64,000 bases of DNA from Bifidobacterium breve (GTDB lineage Bacteria; Actinomycetota; Acidimicrobiia; Acidimicrobiales; Acidimicrobilacustridaceae): contig CAMAQM010000001.1 of assembly GCA_945860545.1 (NCBI GenBank), positions 81,023-145,022 of the forward strand. The letters run 5' to 3'. Shown here piece after piece: positions 26,472-36,133 of the stretch. The translations under genes were made by a program, and so were the position numbers. The notes below the pieces were generated by a model, which was given only the letters and a program-made list of their open reading frames with translations, had not been told where the DNA came from and ran no database searches. The number at the start of each line of letters is the position of its first letter. Within the stretch, counting starts at the first letter, position 1.

Positions 26472-27338
26472 GTGAACCGCTTCTGTGCGCCGCCGCTCGC
26501 CGTGGACGCCGCCGTTCGACGCGCCCTCGACGAGGACCTCACCCCACTTGGGGATCTGAGCGCCTCGCTCATCGACCCTGCCCGGGTGGCCACGGCGGTG
26601 TTCGTGGCCCGTGAGGCGGGCGTGCTCGCCGGTGTGGACTGTGCCCGTCGCACGTTCGAACTGGTGGACGTGTCGGTGGAGATGGACTGGTCGTGTGCCG
26701 ACGGGGATCGCCTCGCGCCCGGCACGGTGGTTGCGACGGTGTCGGGGCGCCTGGGCTCGATCCTCACGGCGGAGCGCACGGCGTTGAACTTTCTCGGTCA
26801 CCTCTCAGGCATCGCTTCTGTGACCCGCCGGTTCGTCGACGCCGCCGCCGCCGGTGGCCCGGCACGCATCTGGGACACGCGCAAGACCACCCCGGGGTTG
26901 CGTGCGCTCGAAAAGGCGGCGGTGCGCGCCGGTGGTGGGGCGAACCACCGGGGCAACTTGTCGGAGTGGATCATGGTCAAGGACAACCACCTCGCCGGTG
27001 GGTCGATCACCGATCTGGTGGCGACCGCCCGCCAGTCGTGGCCGGGACGGATCGTGCACGTCGAGTGCGACCGGATCGACCAGGTGCGCGAGGCGGTCGG
27101 TGCCGGTGCCGACGCGTTGTTGTTGGACAACATGACGCCCGGGGAGGTCGGCGACGCCGTTGCGCTGGTGGGTGAACTCGTCGGTGGTCACCGAACGGCC
27201 CCACTCGTTGAGGCGTCGGGCGGGATCACGCTCGACACGGTGGCGTCGTACGCCGCTGCGGGGGTGGACTGCATCTCGATCGGTGGGCTCACCAACTCGG
27301 CGGGTGTGCTCGACATCGGACTGGACCTGGCGGGCTGA
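26472..27338 (+). CDS. nadC: Nicotinate-nucleotide pyrophosphorylase (carboxylating)
   Basis: Converts quinolinate and PRPP to nicotinate mononucleotide. 288 residues from GTG 26472, just after nadB. ALDEDLTPLGDLS is near the start, AERTALNFLGHLSGIAS, WDTRKTTPGLRALEK and GGGANHRGNLSEWIMVKDNH form the active site, and VEASGGITLDTV closes the barrel. It belongs to the nadB operon. Confidence 0.96.
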   Translation: MNRFCAPPLAVDAAVRRALDEDLTPLGDLSASLIDPARVATAVFVAREAGVLAGVDCARRTFELVDVSVEMDWSCADGDRLAPGTVVATVSGRLGSILTAERTALNFLGHLSGIASVTRRFVDAAAAGGPARIWDTRKTTPGLRALEKAAVRAGGGANHRGNLSEWIMVKDNHLAGGSITDLVATARQSWPGRIVHVECDRIDQVREAVGAGADALLLDNMTPGEVGDAVALVGELVGGHRTAPLVEASGGITLDTVASYAAAGVDCISIGGLTNSAGVLDIGLDLAG

Positions 27339-27363
27339 GGCCTGCGGTCACGAGGGAGGGACT

Positions 27364-28158
27364 GTGCTTCTCACCATTGACGCCGGCAACACCCAGACGG
27401 TGATCGGGTTGTACGCAACCGACGACGACCCCCATCCCGACCGTCGCGCTGACGACGGGTTGTTGGACCACTGGCGTCTGGCGACGGAGGCGAAGCGCAC
27501 CTCGGACGAGACGGCGGTGTTGTTGCAGGGGTTGTTGGGGTTCGGCGGGTACTCCCTTGATGACATTGACGGTATGGCGGTGTCGTCTGGGGTGCCGCGG
27601 GTGACGGCCACGTTGCGTGACCTCGCCGACCGTCACTTCGGGTTCGGGGCGGTGGTGATCGAACCGGGGGTGCGCACCGGAATCGCCATCCTGATCGAGA
27701 ACCCCAAGGAGCTCGGTGCAGACCGCATCGCCAACGCCGTGGCCGCCCACGACCTCTACGGGGGCCCGACGATCATCGTGGATTTCGGGACGGCGACGAC
27801 GTGTGACGCCGTGAGCGCGGACGGGGAGTACCTCGGCGGTGCGATCGCCCCCGGCGTCGAGATTTCGATGGATGCGCTGGTGGGGAAGGCGGCGGCGTTG
27901 CGCGCCGTGGAGTTGCGCGAGCCCCGCAACGTGCTCGGTCGCAGCACCGTCGAGTCCATCCAGTCGGGTGCAACCTACGGTTTCGCCGCCCAGGTCGACG
28001 GGTTGTGTGACCGGATCGTGGACGAGTTGGGTCCGTGTGTGGTGGTGGCCACCGGCGGTCTCGCCGAACACATTGCGCCGTTGTCGCGTCGCATTGAACA
28101 CACCGAACCGTGGTTGACGCTGCACGGGCTACGTTTGGTGTTCGAGAAGAACTCGTAA
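27364..28158 (+). CDS. coaX: Type III pantothenate kinase
   Basis: Phosphorylates pantothenate, first step of CoA synthesis from vitamin B5. 264 residues from GTG, with GGAGGG 5 nt upstream. The ASKHA-type phosphate motif DAGNTQTVIG is at residues 6-15, followed by GADRIANAVAAHDLYGGPTIIVDFGTATTCDAV and GGAIAPGVEISMDAL. Type III kinases are the usual form in Actinomycetota. It follows panC/panD and nadB/nadC, so the block combines CoA and NAD synthesis. Confidence 0.95.
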   Translation: MLLTIDAGNTQTVIGLYATDDDPHPDRRADDGLLDHWRLATEAKRTSDETAVLLQGLLGFGGYSLDDIDGMAVSSGVPRVTATLRDLADRHFGFGAVVIEPGVRTGIAILIENPKELGADRIANAVAAHDLYGGPTIIVDFGTATTCDAVSADGEYLGGAIAPGVEISMDALVGKAAALRAVELREPRNVLGRSTVESIQSGATYGFAAQVDGLCDRIVDELGPCVVVATGGLAEHIAPLSRRIEHTEPWLTLHGLRLVFEKNS

Positions 28159-28176
28159 CGACCGCCCGGAGCAGCC

Positions 28177-29139
28177 ATGCGGATCCTCATCACCGGCATG
28201 GGAGGCGAACTCGGTACCCGGGTCGCCCAGTTGCTCGAGGCTGATGAACGTGTCGCCGAGGTGTGTGGCATCGATCTCGACCCGCCTCGGCGCCGCCTGC
28301 GCCGGGCCGACTTCCATCGTGTCGATCCCCGCCTTCGGCACCGCACCGTCGAGATCGTCCGGGATTTCGCCCCCACGGTTGTGGTGCACCTCGGGGTGTT
28401 CGAACCCGACGCCCGGTCCGGGCCTCGACTGGCCGGAGCGTTGACCGCCTCGGGTGCGGTCGGTTTGTTCGAGGCGCTCGACGGCCTCGACTCGGTGCGT
28501 TCGGTGGTGGTGCGTTCCGGTATCGAGGTGTACGGCCGCCGTCGCGGCGCAGCGGTGGCCCCCGACGAGTCGGCACCCCTTGATCCCGGGTCGGCGTTCG
28601 GCCACGCGTTGCGACACACCGAACAGTTGGCCACGGACACCTGTCGGCGTCTCGATGTGCCGCTGGCGGTGTTGCGCATGGCACCGGTGGTGGGGCCGCA
28701 CTTCCCGAGTCCATTGGGTCGGCTGTTGCGGCTGCCGGCGGTGCCGTTCTCAGCCCTCGGAGATCCGCCGTTCTCGGTGGTGCATCAGGCCGACGCAGCC
28801 GCCGCGGTGGCCGCAGCGGCTGCGTTGGGTGTGGACGCCACCCTCAACGTGGTGGCGCCAGGTGCGGTCACCGTGTCCCAGACCGCTCGGCGCGGTCGCC
28901 GGGTTCCGGTTCCGGTGGTGGGTCCAGGGTGGCGGGCTGCCCGCATGGCCGCCGAGATGGCGGGTGCACCGGTGCCCGACCACGTCGCCGAGTTGTTGGT
29001 GAGGGGTCGCAGCGCCGACGGGTCACGGCTCGCCTCGGTGCTCGGTGTGGCACCACTGATGGACACCCCCGAGGTGGTGAGCCACCTCTACGACTGGCCG
29101 GAGGTCACCACCATCCGCAAGGTGGAGGCGCCGACGTGA
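28177..29139 (+). CDS. NAD-dependent epimerase/dehydratase-like protein
   Basis: 320-residue extended short-chain dehydrogenase fold with the nucleotide motif TGMGGELG (residues 6-13) and IDLDPPRRRLRRADFHRVD. The usual catalytic Tyr-x3-Lys is degenerate: the aligned stretch is FGHALRHTEQ, without the Tyr and Lys. It may bind NAD without ordinary epimerase chemistry. It overlaps the next gene by GTGA; the pair resembles the mycobacterial Rv0501-Rv0502 order (epimerase plus acyltransferase), so a lipid or envelope role is possible. Confidence 0.8.
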   Translation: MRILITGMGGELGTRVAQLLEADERVAEVCGIDLDPPRRRLRRADFHRVDPRLRHRTVEIVRDFAPTVVVHLGVFEPDARSGPRLAGALTASGAVGLFEALDGLDSVRSVVVRSGIEVYGRRRGAAVAPDESAPLDPGSAFGHALRHTEQLATDTCRRLDVPLAVLRMAPVVGPHFPSPLGRLLRLPAVPFSALGDPPFSVVHQADAAAAVAAAAALGVDATLNVVAPGAVTVSQTARRGRRVPVPVVGPGWRAARMAAEMAGAPVPDHVAELLVRGRSADGSRLASVLGVAPLMDTPEVVSHLYDWPEVTTIRKVEAPT

Positions 29140-29930
29140 GTGGTGACCCGACGCCGTTCGGTGCGCGTTCCCCCGGTGGGCACCCCTCCGGTGCGCTGTC
29201 ACCAGCTGATCTGATCCGCACCGACCGTTCCCTCGGTGCGGTGCTCGGTCGCCGGGTCGACGGGTCGTTCGAGGTGGACCCGTGGGGGTTCGACGCCGAT
29301 CTGATGTCGGTGGTGAGTCGAATGGTGCCGACGCTCGGCGTGCGGGTGTCGGGCGGCGGTCGGGTGCCAGACGGTCCGGCGCTTTGTCTGTGGCGCGGTC
29401 GACGCACCGGTCTGGTGCAACTCCTCGGGGGTCTTGGGGCCGGGACCGGGCGTGCCGTGCGATTCACCGGGGTTCCCGACGTCGAACCGTTGGTGGGGGT
29501 GTTGCGCCGCTTCGGAGGTGTGGGCGGTGACCCCGCTGACGTGCGTGGTCTGTTGCGTGCCGGCAACCTGGTGGCGGTCCGTCTCGACAACACCCATGAG
29601 TTCGGTGAGGCGCAACTCGCCGGGGTCGGCTGGGTCGGGGAGGACACCGCGACGGCGGCGGGGTCGCCCTCGGGTGGCGGCGTGGCAGGCGTTGCCGGTG
29701 CGGATCGCAGCGACGTCGGGGTGGACGAGTGGCTTCCCGACGACGTGGTGGAGGCCGCCATCGACGTCGGTGTGCCGGTGGTGCCCGTTGTGGTCCACCC
29801 TCCGCGACTGTGGTCGCCGCTGGCCCGGGTGGCGGTCGGGGTGCCCGTCCCCACCCGCACCCGGTTCGCGCCGCGCACGATGGCCGAGGTGGCGAGCGGT
29901 GTTGCGTCGTCGTTCGGTTCGCTCCGCTGA
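29136..29930 (+). CDS. Degenerate lysophospholipid acyltransferase-like protein
   Basis: 264-residue protein that I recognise only weakly. Position after the epimerase gene, the stretch VDPWGFDADLMSVVSRMV and the end VPVVPVVVHPPRLWSPLARVAVGVPV recall PlsC-type acyltransferases. The catalytic H-x4-D box is missing (the aligned region reads ALCLWRGRRTG) and so is the FPEG-type motif. It is therefore either an inactive paralogue or a divergent family. It starts GTG 29136, overlapping the upstream stop. Confidence 0.5.
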   Translation: MSGDPTPFGARSPGGHPSGALSPADLIRTDRSLGAVLGRRVDGSFEVDPWGFDADLMSVVSRMVPTLGVRVSGGGRVPDGPALCLWRGRRTGLVQLLGGLGAGTGRAVRFTGVPDVEPLVGVLRRFGGVGGDPADVRGLLRAGNLVAVRLDNTHEFGEAQLAGVGWVGEDTATAAGSPSGGGVAGVAGADRSDVGVDEWLPDDVVEAAIDVGVPVVPVVVHPPRLWSPLARVAVGVPVPTRTRFAPRTMAEVASGVASSFGSLR

Positions 29931-29959
29931 GCTGACCCGACGGGCCCGACCGACCGCCC

Positions 29960-29965
29960 TACACT
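29960..29965 (+). promoter_or_regulatory. -10 box, leaderless alpha/beta hydrolase gene
   Basis: TACACT ends 6 nt before GTG 29972; no ribosome site is present. T1, A2, A4 and T6 of the consensus are kept. Confidence 0.5.
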
Positions 29966-29971
29966 CCGTCG

Positions 29972-30793
29972 GTGCCCTTCGTTTCCGCTGCCGACGGCAC
30001 CACCATCCACTACCGAATGGTGGGCCGGCGTGACGGTGAGCCCCTGTTGGCGTTGCAGGGTCTTGGCGCCGACAGTCGCGGGTGGATCGCCCAGCAGCGT
30101 GCGCTCGGTGCCCGATACCGGCTGATCCTGGTGGACAACCGTGGCGTGGGGGCTTCCGACCGGCCCGAGGGCCCCTACGACCTCGAGGTCATGGCGGCGG
30201 ATGCCGTGGCGGTGCTCGACCACGCCGGGGTGGACTCGGCGCACGTGATGGGGGCGTCGATGGGTGGGGTGCTGGCCCAGGTCATGGCGGTGCGTCACAC
30301 CGCCCGGGTGCGGTCACTGGTGTTGGCCTGCACGGCGTGCCGGCATCACCGGTGGCGACGTGAACTCCTTGAGGAGTGGCGGTCGGTGGCGCTCACCGAC
30401 GGCATGGGCGCCCTCACCTCGGTGGCGGCCCGCTGGTTGGTCGGCCCACGGCTGCTCCGACGGTTCCAGCCCGCCATCGGCATGTTGGGACCGCTGGCGT
30501 TGCGCGTCGGGCCGGAACAGTTCGCCGCCCAGATCGGGGCGATTCTGTCTCTTGACGACGCGTTGCGGCTCGAGCTCGGTGGGGTGCACGTGCCCACCAA
30601 GGTGGTGGTCGGGAGTCAGGACATGTTGACTCCGCTCGGGGACTCCGAGGAGATCGCCGAGTTGGTGCCCCGCGCCGAGTTGACGATCCTCGGTGGCGCC
30701 GCCCACGGGTTGATGGTTGAACAGGCCGGCACCTTCAACCAGGTCGTGCTCGAGTTCCTCGACGAGGTGGTCGGGGTTCCCGTTCCCCGCTGA
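29972..30793 (+). CDS. Alpha/beta-fold hydrolase
   Basis: 273-residue hydrolase. Nucleophile Ser96 is in MGASMGGVLA, the acid is the Asp of VVGSQDMLTP, and the His is in LGGAAHGLMVEQ. The oxyanion loop LQGLGADSRGW and VDNRGVGASDRP are standard. Substrate unknown; esterases, haloperoxidase-like enzymes and 3-oxoadipate enol-lactonases share the pattern. It ends 26 bases from the convergent polyprenyl synthase gene. Confidence 0.88.
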   Translation: MPFVSAADGTTIHYRMVGRRDGEPLLALQGLGADSRGWIAQQRALGARYRLILVDNRGVGASDRPEGPYDLEVMAADAVAVLDHAGVDSAHVMGASMGGVLAQVMAVRHTARVRSLVLACTACRHHRWRRELLEEWRSVALTDGMGALTSVAARWLVGPRLLRRFQPAIGMLGPLALRVGPEQFAAQIGAILSLDDALRLELGGVHVPTKVVVGSQDMLTPLGDSEEIAELVPRAELTILGGAAHGLMVEQAGTFNQVVLEFLDEVVGVPVPR

Positions 30794-30819
30794 GCGTTCT
30801 CGCCAGTGATCAGTGGCGG

Positions 30820-31830
30820 TCAGGACGCCACGGAGGCAGCGGCGGCGCGTCCGCTGTCGACGAGCATGCGGGCCTGGGTGGCGAGCGCCTCGGTGGCCTC
30901 TGACTCCCCAACCGTGTCGAGTGCCGCACACGCCGCGTCTACGAACTCCGCTGCGGTGTCGAGCGCCGAGGCCACCATGCCCGACGACCGGACGATGTCG
31001 CGGGCCCGGTCCACCTCGTCGGCGGACGGAATGCGTCCCACGATCTCGCGAAGTTCGTCGGCGTCGGAACCCCCCGCTGCGAGCGTGCGAAGCACCGGCA
31101 GGGTGTACACGCCTTCGACGAGGTCGTGGCCGGCGGGTTTGCCGAGCTGTTCGTCGGTGGCGGACAGGTCCAACACGTCGTCGACGATCTGGAACGCCAT
31201 CCCGTAGTCCCGGCCGAACGAGGTGAGGGCGTCGATCTGGGTGCGGTCCAACCCGGCGACGATGGCGCCGATGCGGCTGGCGGTGCCGAACAGCGCGGCG
31301 GTCTTGCCGTCGATGGACCGGAGGTACGCCTCCTCGGTGCGCAGCGCGTTGAACGTGCTCTGCAGTTCAAGGACCTGGCCTTCACACAGGCGGGCGATGG
31401 TTCGGGCGAGAAGTGCGGCGACCTCGGTGCCGAGTTCGGCGGCGATCTCCGACGCCCGTGCCAACAGGAAGTCCCCGGCGAGGATGGCGGTCAGGTTCCC
31501 CCAGCGGGCGTTCACGCTCTCCACCGTTCGGCGGGTCGTGGCCTCGTCCATCACGTCGTCGTGGTAGAGCGATCCGAGGTGGACCAGTTCAACGGCGACG
31601 CCGCCCATGACGACCCCTTCGGGTGCGGCGGTGATCACCGGGGTGGCGCACGCCCCCGCGGCGAGGGCGAACAGGGGGCGCCCCCGTTTGCCTCCGGCGG
31701 CGAGGAGGTGACTGACGACCTCGGTCAGGAACGGGTCGTCGGCCTGCACGGCGGTCCGCAAGGCCTCCTCGACACGCGCCAGATCGGTCTGCACGACCGG
31801 CATGGAGGCGAGGGGACTGGTGGAAGGCAC
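30820..31830 (-). CDS. Long-chain polyprenyl diphosphate synthase
   Basis: Trans-prenyltransferase of 336 residues that elongates allylic diphosphates with IPP. The first Asp-rich motif is HDDVMDEATTRR (Asp91-Asp95) and the second is FQIVDDVLDLSA; GGKRGRP binds diphosphate. The residue five before Asp91 is Gly86, small, which in this family goes with long products such as the menaquinone side chain. The GTG at 31830 has TACGCT exactly 6 nt upstream; ATG 31803 is the alternative start. Confidence 0.92.
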   Translation of the reverse strand: MPSTSPLASMPVVQTDLARVEEALRTAVQADDPFLTEVVSHLLAAGGKRGRPLFALAAGACATPVITAAPEGVVMGGVAVELVHLGSLYHDDVMDEATTRRTVESVNARWGNLTAILAGDFLLARASEIAAELGTEVAALLARTIARLCEGQVLELQSTFNALRTEEAYLRSIDGKTAALFGTASRIGAIVAGLDRTQIDALTSFGRDYGMAFQIVDDVLDLSATDEQLGKPAGHDLVEGVYTLPVLRTLAAGGSDADELREIVGRIPSADEVDRARDIVRSSGMVASALDTAAEFVDAACAALDTVGESEATEALATQARMLVDSGRAAAASVAS

Positions 31831-31836
31831 ATGGCG

Positions 31837-31842
31837 AGCGTA
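31837..31842 (-). promoter_or_regulatory. -10 box, leaderless polyprenyl synthase gene
   Basis: TACGCT on the minus strand, 6 nt before the GTG at 31830. No Shine-Dalgarno is seen. Confidence 0.4.
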
Positions 31843-31898
31843 GGGGAACCCTCTCGGGGACGGGAAACCGGGCGGCGGGTCGTCACGGGGTGTTCACC

Positions 31899-31916
31899 GA
31901 CCCGGATTTTCGGGTC
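31899..31916 (+). repeat. Inverted repeat upstream of clpC
   Basis: GACCCG (31899-31904) and CGGGTC (31911-31916) form a perfect 6-base stem with loop GATTTT, between the polyprenyl synthase and clpC promoters. It could be an operator for either gene. Confidence 0.35.
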
Positions 31917-31949
31917 CGCCGGGCGCCGTGCGAAGTCACGGGAGGCCGG

Positions 31950-31955
31950 TACACT
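31950..31955 (+). promoter_or_regulatory. clpC -10 box
   Basis: GGTACACT gives TACACT. Transcription from about 31962 would give a leader of about 60 nt containing the ribosome site AGGGAG before GTG 32021. Confidence 0.4.
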
Positions 31956-32020
31956 CCTCCTACTACCCACTTAGGGGTTTCCGTCGGTGGAGGCCCCGCA
32001 ACGGGAGGACAGGGAGCAAC

Positions 32021-34534
32021 GTGTTCGAGCGATTCACAGACCGGGCCCGTCGGGTCGTCGTCCTGGCTCAGGAAGAAGCCCGCCTGCTCAACCACAACTA
32101 CATCGGGACCGAGCACATTCTGCTTGGCCTGATCCACGAGGGTGAGGGTGTCGCCGCCAAGGCGCTCGAGTCGCTCGGTATCTCCCTTGAGGCGGTCCGC
32201 AGCCAGGTCGAGGAGATCATCGGCCAGGGCGGTTCGTCCCCCAGTGGCCACATCCCCTTCACCCCGCGCGCCAAAAAGGTGCTCGAACTGTCGTTGCGTG
32301 AGGCGTTGCAGTTGGGTCACAACTACATCGGCACCGAACACATCCTCCTCGGTCTCATCCGCGAGGGTGAGGGTGTCGCCGCCCAGGTGCTCGTCAAGCT
32401 CGGTGCGGACCTGTCCCGTGTTCGCCAACAGGTCATCCAGTTGTTGAGCGGCTACTCGGGCCCCGCCGCAGAGAAGGCCGGTGCCACCACCGGCGGCGGG
32501 TCCGGCGAGCAGAGCCAGTCGGGTTCACTGGTGCTCGACCAGTTCGGTCGGAACCTCACCCAGTTGGCCCGAGACAAAAAGCTCGACCCGGTCATCGGCC
32601 GGGACCGTGAGACCGAGCGCGTCATGCAGGTGCTCTCTCGCCGTACCAAGAACAACCCGGTGCTCATTGGTGAGCCCGGTGTCGGCAAGACCGCCATCGT
32701 GGAAGGTCTCGCCCAGTCGATCGCTGCGGGCAACGTGCCCGAGACGCTCGAGGGCAAGCAGCTCTACACCCTCGATCTCGGTGCGCTCGTGGCCGGCAGC
32801 CGTTACCGCGGTGACTTTGAGGAGCGCCTCAAGAAGGTGCTCAAGGAGATCAAGACCCGCGGCGACATCATCTTGTTCATCGACGAGATCCACACCCTCG
32901 TGGGTGCCGGAGCCGCCGAGGGCGCCATCGACGCCGCCAGCATCCTCAAGCCCATGCTGGCTCGTGGCGAACTGCAGACCATCGGGGCCACCACCCTCGA
33001 CGAGTACCGCAAGCACCTCGAAAAGGACGCCGCCCTTGAGCGCCGCTTCCAGCCGGTGAAGGTCGAGGAGCCGTCGGTCACCCACACCATCGAGATCCTC
33101 AAGGGCCTGCGCGACCGTTACGAGCAGCACCACCGGGTCACCATCACCGACCAGGCGTTGGTGGCCGCAGCCAACCTCGCTGATCGCTACATCTCTGATC
33201 GTCACCTCCCTGACAAGGCCATCGACCTCATCGATGAGGCCGGCAGCCGTCTGCGCATCAAGCGCATGGAGACGCCGCCGGACTACAAGGAACTCGAGAA
33301 CGAGATCGCCCAGGCCCAGCAGGCCAAAAAGGACGCCGTCGAGGCCCAGGACTTCGAAGAAGCGGGCCGTCTGCGTGACCGCGAGAAGGAACTGCTCTCC
33401 CGCAAGGAGGAGATGGAGACCGAGATCAAGCAGTCCGGTGTGGACCTGTTCGACGAGGTCGACGAGGAAGCCATCGCCGAGGTGCTCTCCATCTGGACCG
33501 GCATCCCGGTGTACAAGCTCACCGAAGAGGAGACCGCCAAGCTCCTGCGCATGGAAGAGGAACTGCACCATCGGGTCATCGGTCAGGAGAACGCCATCAA
33601 GGCGGTGTCCCAGGCCATTCGCCGAACCCGTGCGGGCCTCAAGGACCCCAAGCGTCCATCGGGATCGTTCATCTTCTTGGGCCCGTCCGGTGTGGGCAAG
33701 ACCGAGTTGGCCAAGACGCTCGCCGAGTTCCTCTTCGGTGACGAGCAGGCGCTCATCCAGCTCGACATGAGCGAGTACATGGAAAAGCACACCGTGAGTC
33801 GTCTCGTCGGTTCGCCCCCGGGCTACGTCGGGTACGAGGAAGGTGGCCAGCTGACCGAAGCGGTGCGCCGCAAGCCGTTCAGCGTCGTGTTGTTCGACGA
33901 AATCGAAAAGGCCCACCCCGACGTGTTCAACACGTTGCTGCAGATCCTCGAGGAGGGTCGCCTCACCGACAGCCAGGGTCGTTCGGTGGACTTCCGCAAC
34001 ACCGTGCTGATCATGACGTCGAACCTCGGTACCCAGGACCTGCGCAAGGCCAACATCGGGTTCTCCAAGGCGGACGAAGCCGTGTCGTACGAGAAGATGA
34101 AGGAAAAGGTCAATGAGGCCCTCAAGGCCCACTTCCGACCCGAGTTCCTCAACCGCATCGACGAAACCATCGTGTTCCACGAGCTGTCCAAGGACGAGGT
34201 CATCCGCATCGTCGACCTCATGATCGTGCGGGTCACCAACCAGCTCCGCAGCCAGGGCGTGGGTCTCGAGTTGTCCCAGGCGGCCAAGGTGCTGCTCGCC
34301 GATCGGGGTTACGACCCGACGCTGGGCGCCCGACCGTTGCGTCGAGCCATCCAGCGCCTCGTCGAGGACCCGATGTCCGAACGACTCCTGTGGAAGGAGT
34401 TCCGCGCCGGCCAGACGATCCACGTCGACGCCGAGCCGGATCCCGAGACGGGTGAGCGGGTCATCACGTTCACGGCCGTGGAGGGCTTCGAGCCGCCACC
34501 GGTCAGCGAACCGGCTGCTGCCGGCGCCGAGTGA
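32021..34534 (+). CDS. clpC: ATP-dependent Clp protease ATPase subunit ClpC
   Basis: Hsp100 unfoldase of 837 residues that feeds ClpP. Two ClpN repeats sit at the N-terminus (each with [14 protein letters not shown]), the first AAA+ module has GEPGVGKT, a UVR-type coiled region [21 protein letters not shown] lies between, and the second AAA+ module has [10 protein letters not shown]. This is the ClpC1 layout of Actinomycetota, where the protein is essential and is the target of cyclomarin-type compounds. GTG 32021 has AGGGAG 4 nt upstream. Confidence 0.97.
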   Translation: MFERFTDRARRVVVLAQEEARLLNHNYIGTEHILLGLIHEGEGVAAKALESLGISLEAVRSQVEEIIGQGGSSPSGHIPFTPRAKKVLELSLREALQLGHNYIGTEHILLGLIREGEGVAAQVLVKLGADLSRVRQQVIQLLSGYSGPAAEKAGATTGGGSGEQSQSGSLVLDQFGRNLTQLARDKKLDPVIGRDRETERVMQVLSRRTKNNPVLIGEPGVGKTAIVEGLAQSIAAGNVPETLEGKQLYTLDLGALVAGSRYRGDFEERLKKVLKEIKTRGDIILFIDEIHTLVGAGAAEGAIDAASILKPMLARGELQTIGATTLDEYRKHLEKDAALERRFQPVKVEEPSVTHTIEILKGLRDRYEQHHRVTITDQALVAAANLADRYISDRHLPDKAIDLIDEAGSRLRIKRMETPPDYKELENEIAQAQQAKKDAVEAQDFEEAGRLRDREKELLSRKEEMETEIKQSGVDLFDEVDEEAIAEVLSIWTGIPVYKLTEEETAKLLRMEEELHHRVIGQENAIKAVSQAIRRTRAGLKDPKRPSGSFIFLGPSGVGKTELAKTLAEFLFGDEQALIQLDMSEYMEKHTVSRLVGSPPGYVGYEEGGQLTEAVRRKPFSVVLFDEIEKAHPDVFNTLLQILEEGRLTDSQGRSVDFRNTVLIMTSNLGTQDLRKANIGFSKADEAVSYEKMKEKVNEALKAHFRPEFLNRIDETIVFHELSKDEVIRIVDLMIVRVTNQLRSQGVGLELSQAAKVLLADRGYDPTLGARPLRRAIQRLVEDPMSERLLWKEFRAGQTIHVDAEPDPETGERVITFTAVEGFEPPPVSEPAAAGAE

Positions 34535-34568
34535 TCCCAGCCCGGTGACGGGCGCATCGGTGACGACC

Positions 34569-35294
34569 ATGGCGCGTGCCGCCCTCGTGGCCCTCGTGCT
34601 GTTGGTGGCGGGCACCGCCTGCGAGATGGATGTGGACGTCACGGTCGACGCTACGTCGGCGGGGTCGGGTTCGGTCCAGGTCGCTGTCGGGTTCGATGAG
34701 GCGGCACTCGCCCGCCTCGGTGATCCCGCCACGGCCCTCGCCACGGACGACCTCGCAGCGGCGGGATGGGTGGTGGACCCGGCGTCGGTCACCCCCGACG
34801 GCATGACCCGGATCGTCGCCACGAAGACCTTCGACGACCCTGCCGGGTTCGCCGCCGCCGTCGACGAGGTGGCCGGACCCGCCGGGCCGTTGACCGGAAC
34901 GTCGCTGACGGTGACCGATGAGGCGTTGACCTACCTCACCACCCTCACCGGCGTGGTCGACCTCTCTGCCGGCCTCGCTCCCTACACCGACCCTGCACTC
35001 GACGCGGCCGCCGACGGGGTGCCCCTCGGCGGGCTGCCCACCGCCGTCGAGGAGGCCGAGGGGCGACCGGTGGCGGACATGGTTGACGTCACCGTCACGT
35101 GGCGACTCGACGGCACCGAGGTGCGCGTCGAGCCCGTACTCGGAGCGCCCGCCCCACCGCCGACGGTGTTGTCGGTGGAGCGGCCCCGGGTGGAGCGCCG
35201 AGCGCTGCTCGCCGCCGGTGTCGTGGCGGTTGCGGTGGTGGTCGTGGGTGCCGCCCACGCCATCGCCGTTCGACGCCGTCGGGTCGGTTCCTGA
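34569..35294 (+). CDS. LppM-like lipoprotein with C-terminal membrane anchor
   Basis: 241-residue envelope protein. A signal segment ARAALVALVLLVAGTAC ends in a probable lipidated Cys (lipobox somewhat irregular). The mature part begins EMDVDVTVDATSAGSGSVQVAVGFDEAAL, the pattern of the actinobacterial LppM domain, and a C-terminal membrane span with basic end (AIAVRRRRVGS) follows. Mycobacterial LppM is linked to phagosome trafficking; in a free-living organism the role is unknown. A GTG at 34560 is also in frame. It lies 34 bases after clpC. Confidence 0.72.
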   Translation: MARAALVALVLLVAGTACEMDVDVTVDATSAGSGSVQVAVGFDEAALARLGDPATALATDDLAAAGWVVDPASVTPDGMTRIVATKTFDDPAGFAAAVDEVAGPAGPLTGTSLTVTDEALTYLTTLTGVVDLSAGLAPYTDPALDAAADGVPLGGLPTAVEEAEGRPVADMVDVTVTWRLDGTEVRVEPVLGAPAPPPTVLSVERPRVERRALLAAGVVAVAVVVVGAAHAIAVRRRRVGS

Positions 35295-35321
35295 ATCGGG
35301 GCTGCAGGGACGGCGGGTGGT

Positions 35322-35966
35322 TCAAGGAGCAGGTGCGCTGAACGTCCAACTCATCGTCGGGCGTCCCTCGTCCCAGGATTCCTGCCAACTGCCGACTGCC
35401 TGCCACGAGGGTTTGCCTTGCTCTGAAGCGTCGAGGAGCACGACGGGGTCGTAGGTGCTGCGCCAATCCGGTGTCGGTTGGCCGATCTCGCTCCACCCCT
35501 CAAAGATGTCAAAGACGTTGAAATCGAATTCCTCGTTGGCGCCGAGGTTCACCCGGGCGAAGGTTCTTGAGCTGGCGGTGCGGATCTCCCACGCCCAACT
35601 GCCGCGGTAGCCGCCGCGTACGTACCCGCTCTGGCTCTCAAGGCCGTCGTCCCCGAGGTAGACGGCTTTGGTCTCCGAGGTGGACCGAGCTGGCACGGTC
35701 ATGGTGAGCGACAGTCGGTCGGCGTCGCGCACGTTGAAAAATTCAGACGCGTAGAACTCGATGGTGGTGTCGCTGTCGTTGCGCACCTGAAAGCTCACCG
35801 GAGTCTTGGCACAACCGAAACGGGCCGGGCAGTCCGCGCTGCGGGCTTCGCGATCGCCGGTCGCCTCTGATGTGGTTGACGCGTCACCACAGGCGGTGGC
35901 ACCAAACGTGAGTGTCAACGCCAGTGCGAGGGCGGCAACTCCGGTGAATCGTTTGGTCTGTGTCAT
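35322..35966 (-). CDS. Putative lipoprotein of unknown function
   Basis: 214-residue secreted protein I do not recognise. The N-terminus MTQTKRFTGVAALALALTLT and FGATACGD look like a lipoprotein signal with lipid-modified Cys26. After a Ser/Thr/Glu-rich linker comes CPARFGCAKTPVSFQVRNDSDTTIEFYASEFF, a beta-sandwich-like stretch, and an aromatic-rich end. ATG 35966 is chosen because GGCGGAG lies just upstream and the upstream in-frame residues are basic and not signal-like. Convergent with the LppM-like gene. Confidence 0.62.
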   Translation of the reverse strand: MTQTKRFTGVAALALALTLTFGATACGDASTTSEATGDREARSADCPARFGCAKTPVSFQVRNDSDTTIEFYASEFFNVRDADRLSLTMTVPARSTSETKAVYLGDDGLESQSGYVRGGYRGSWAWEIRTASSRTFARVNLGANEEFDFNVFDIFEGWSEIGQPTPDWRSTYDPVVLLDASEQGKPSWQAVGSWQESWDEGRPTMSWTFSAPAP

Positions 35967-36121
35967 GGCTCCGCCTTGGGGGTTGTGGTCGCTGCGCCGA
36001 CGTGGGCGGCGCCTCGTCATTGCGGAACCCTAGTGGTAGGTGAAATCACTCCCCGGTCACCGTTTAGGCGCGCGGTGGCGACCTTGATCACCGTGGCCGC
36101 CCCAGCGTCGCATCCACGCCG

Positions 36122-36127
36122 TAGTGT
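36122..36127 (+). promoter_or_regulatory. -10 box, leaderless radA
   Basis: TAGTGT ends 6 nt before the ATG of radA at 36134; no ribosome site precedes the ATG. Confidence 0.45.
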
Positions 36128-36133
36128 GCGGCC

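Noticed and set aside
23069..26779. 1236-codon open frame on the minus strand
   Set aside because: It is opposite panC, panD, nadB and part of nadC, which are certain. Its composition (His, Arg, Gly, Thr) is that of a GC-rich antisense shadow.
32525..34822. 765-codon open frame on the minus strand
   Set aside because: Exact antisense of clpC with no protein motif.
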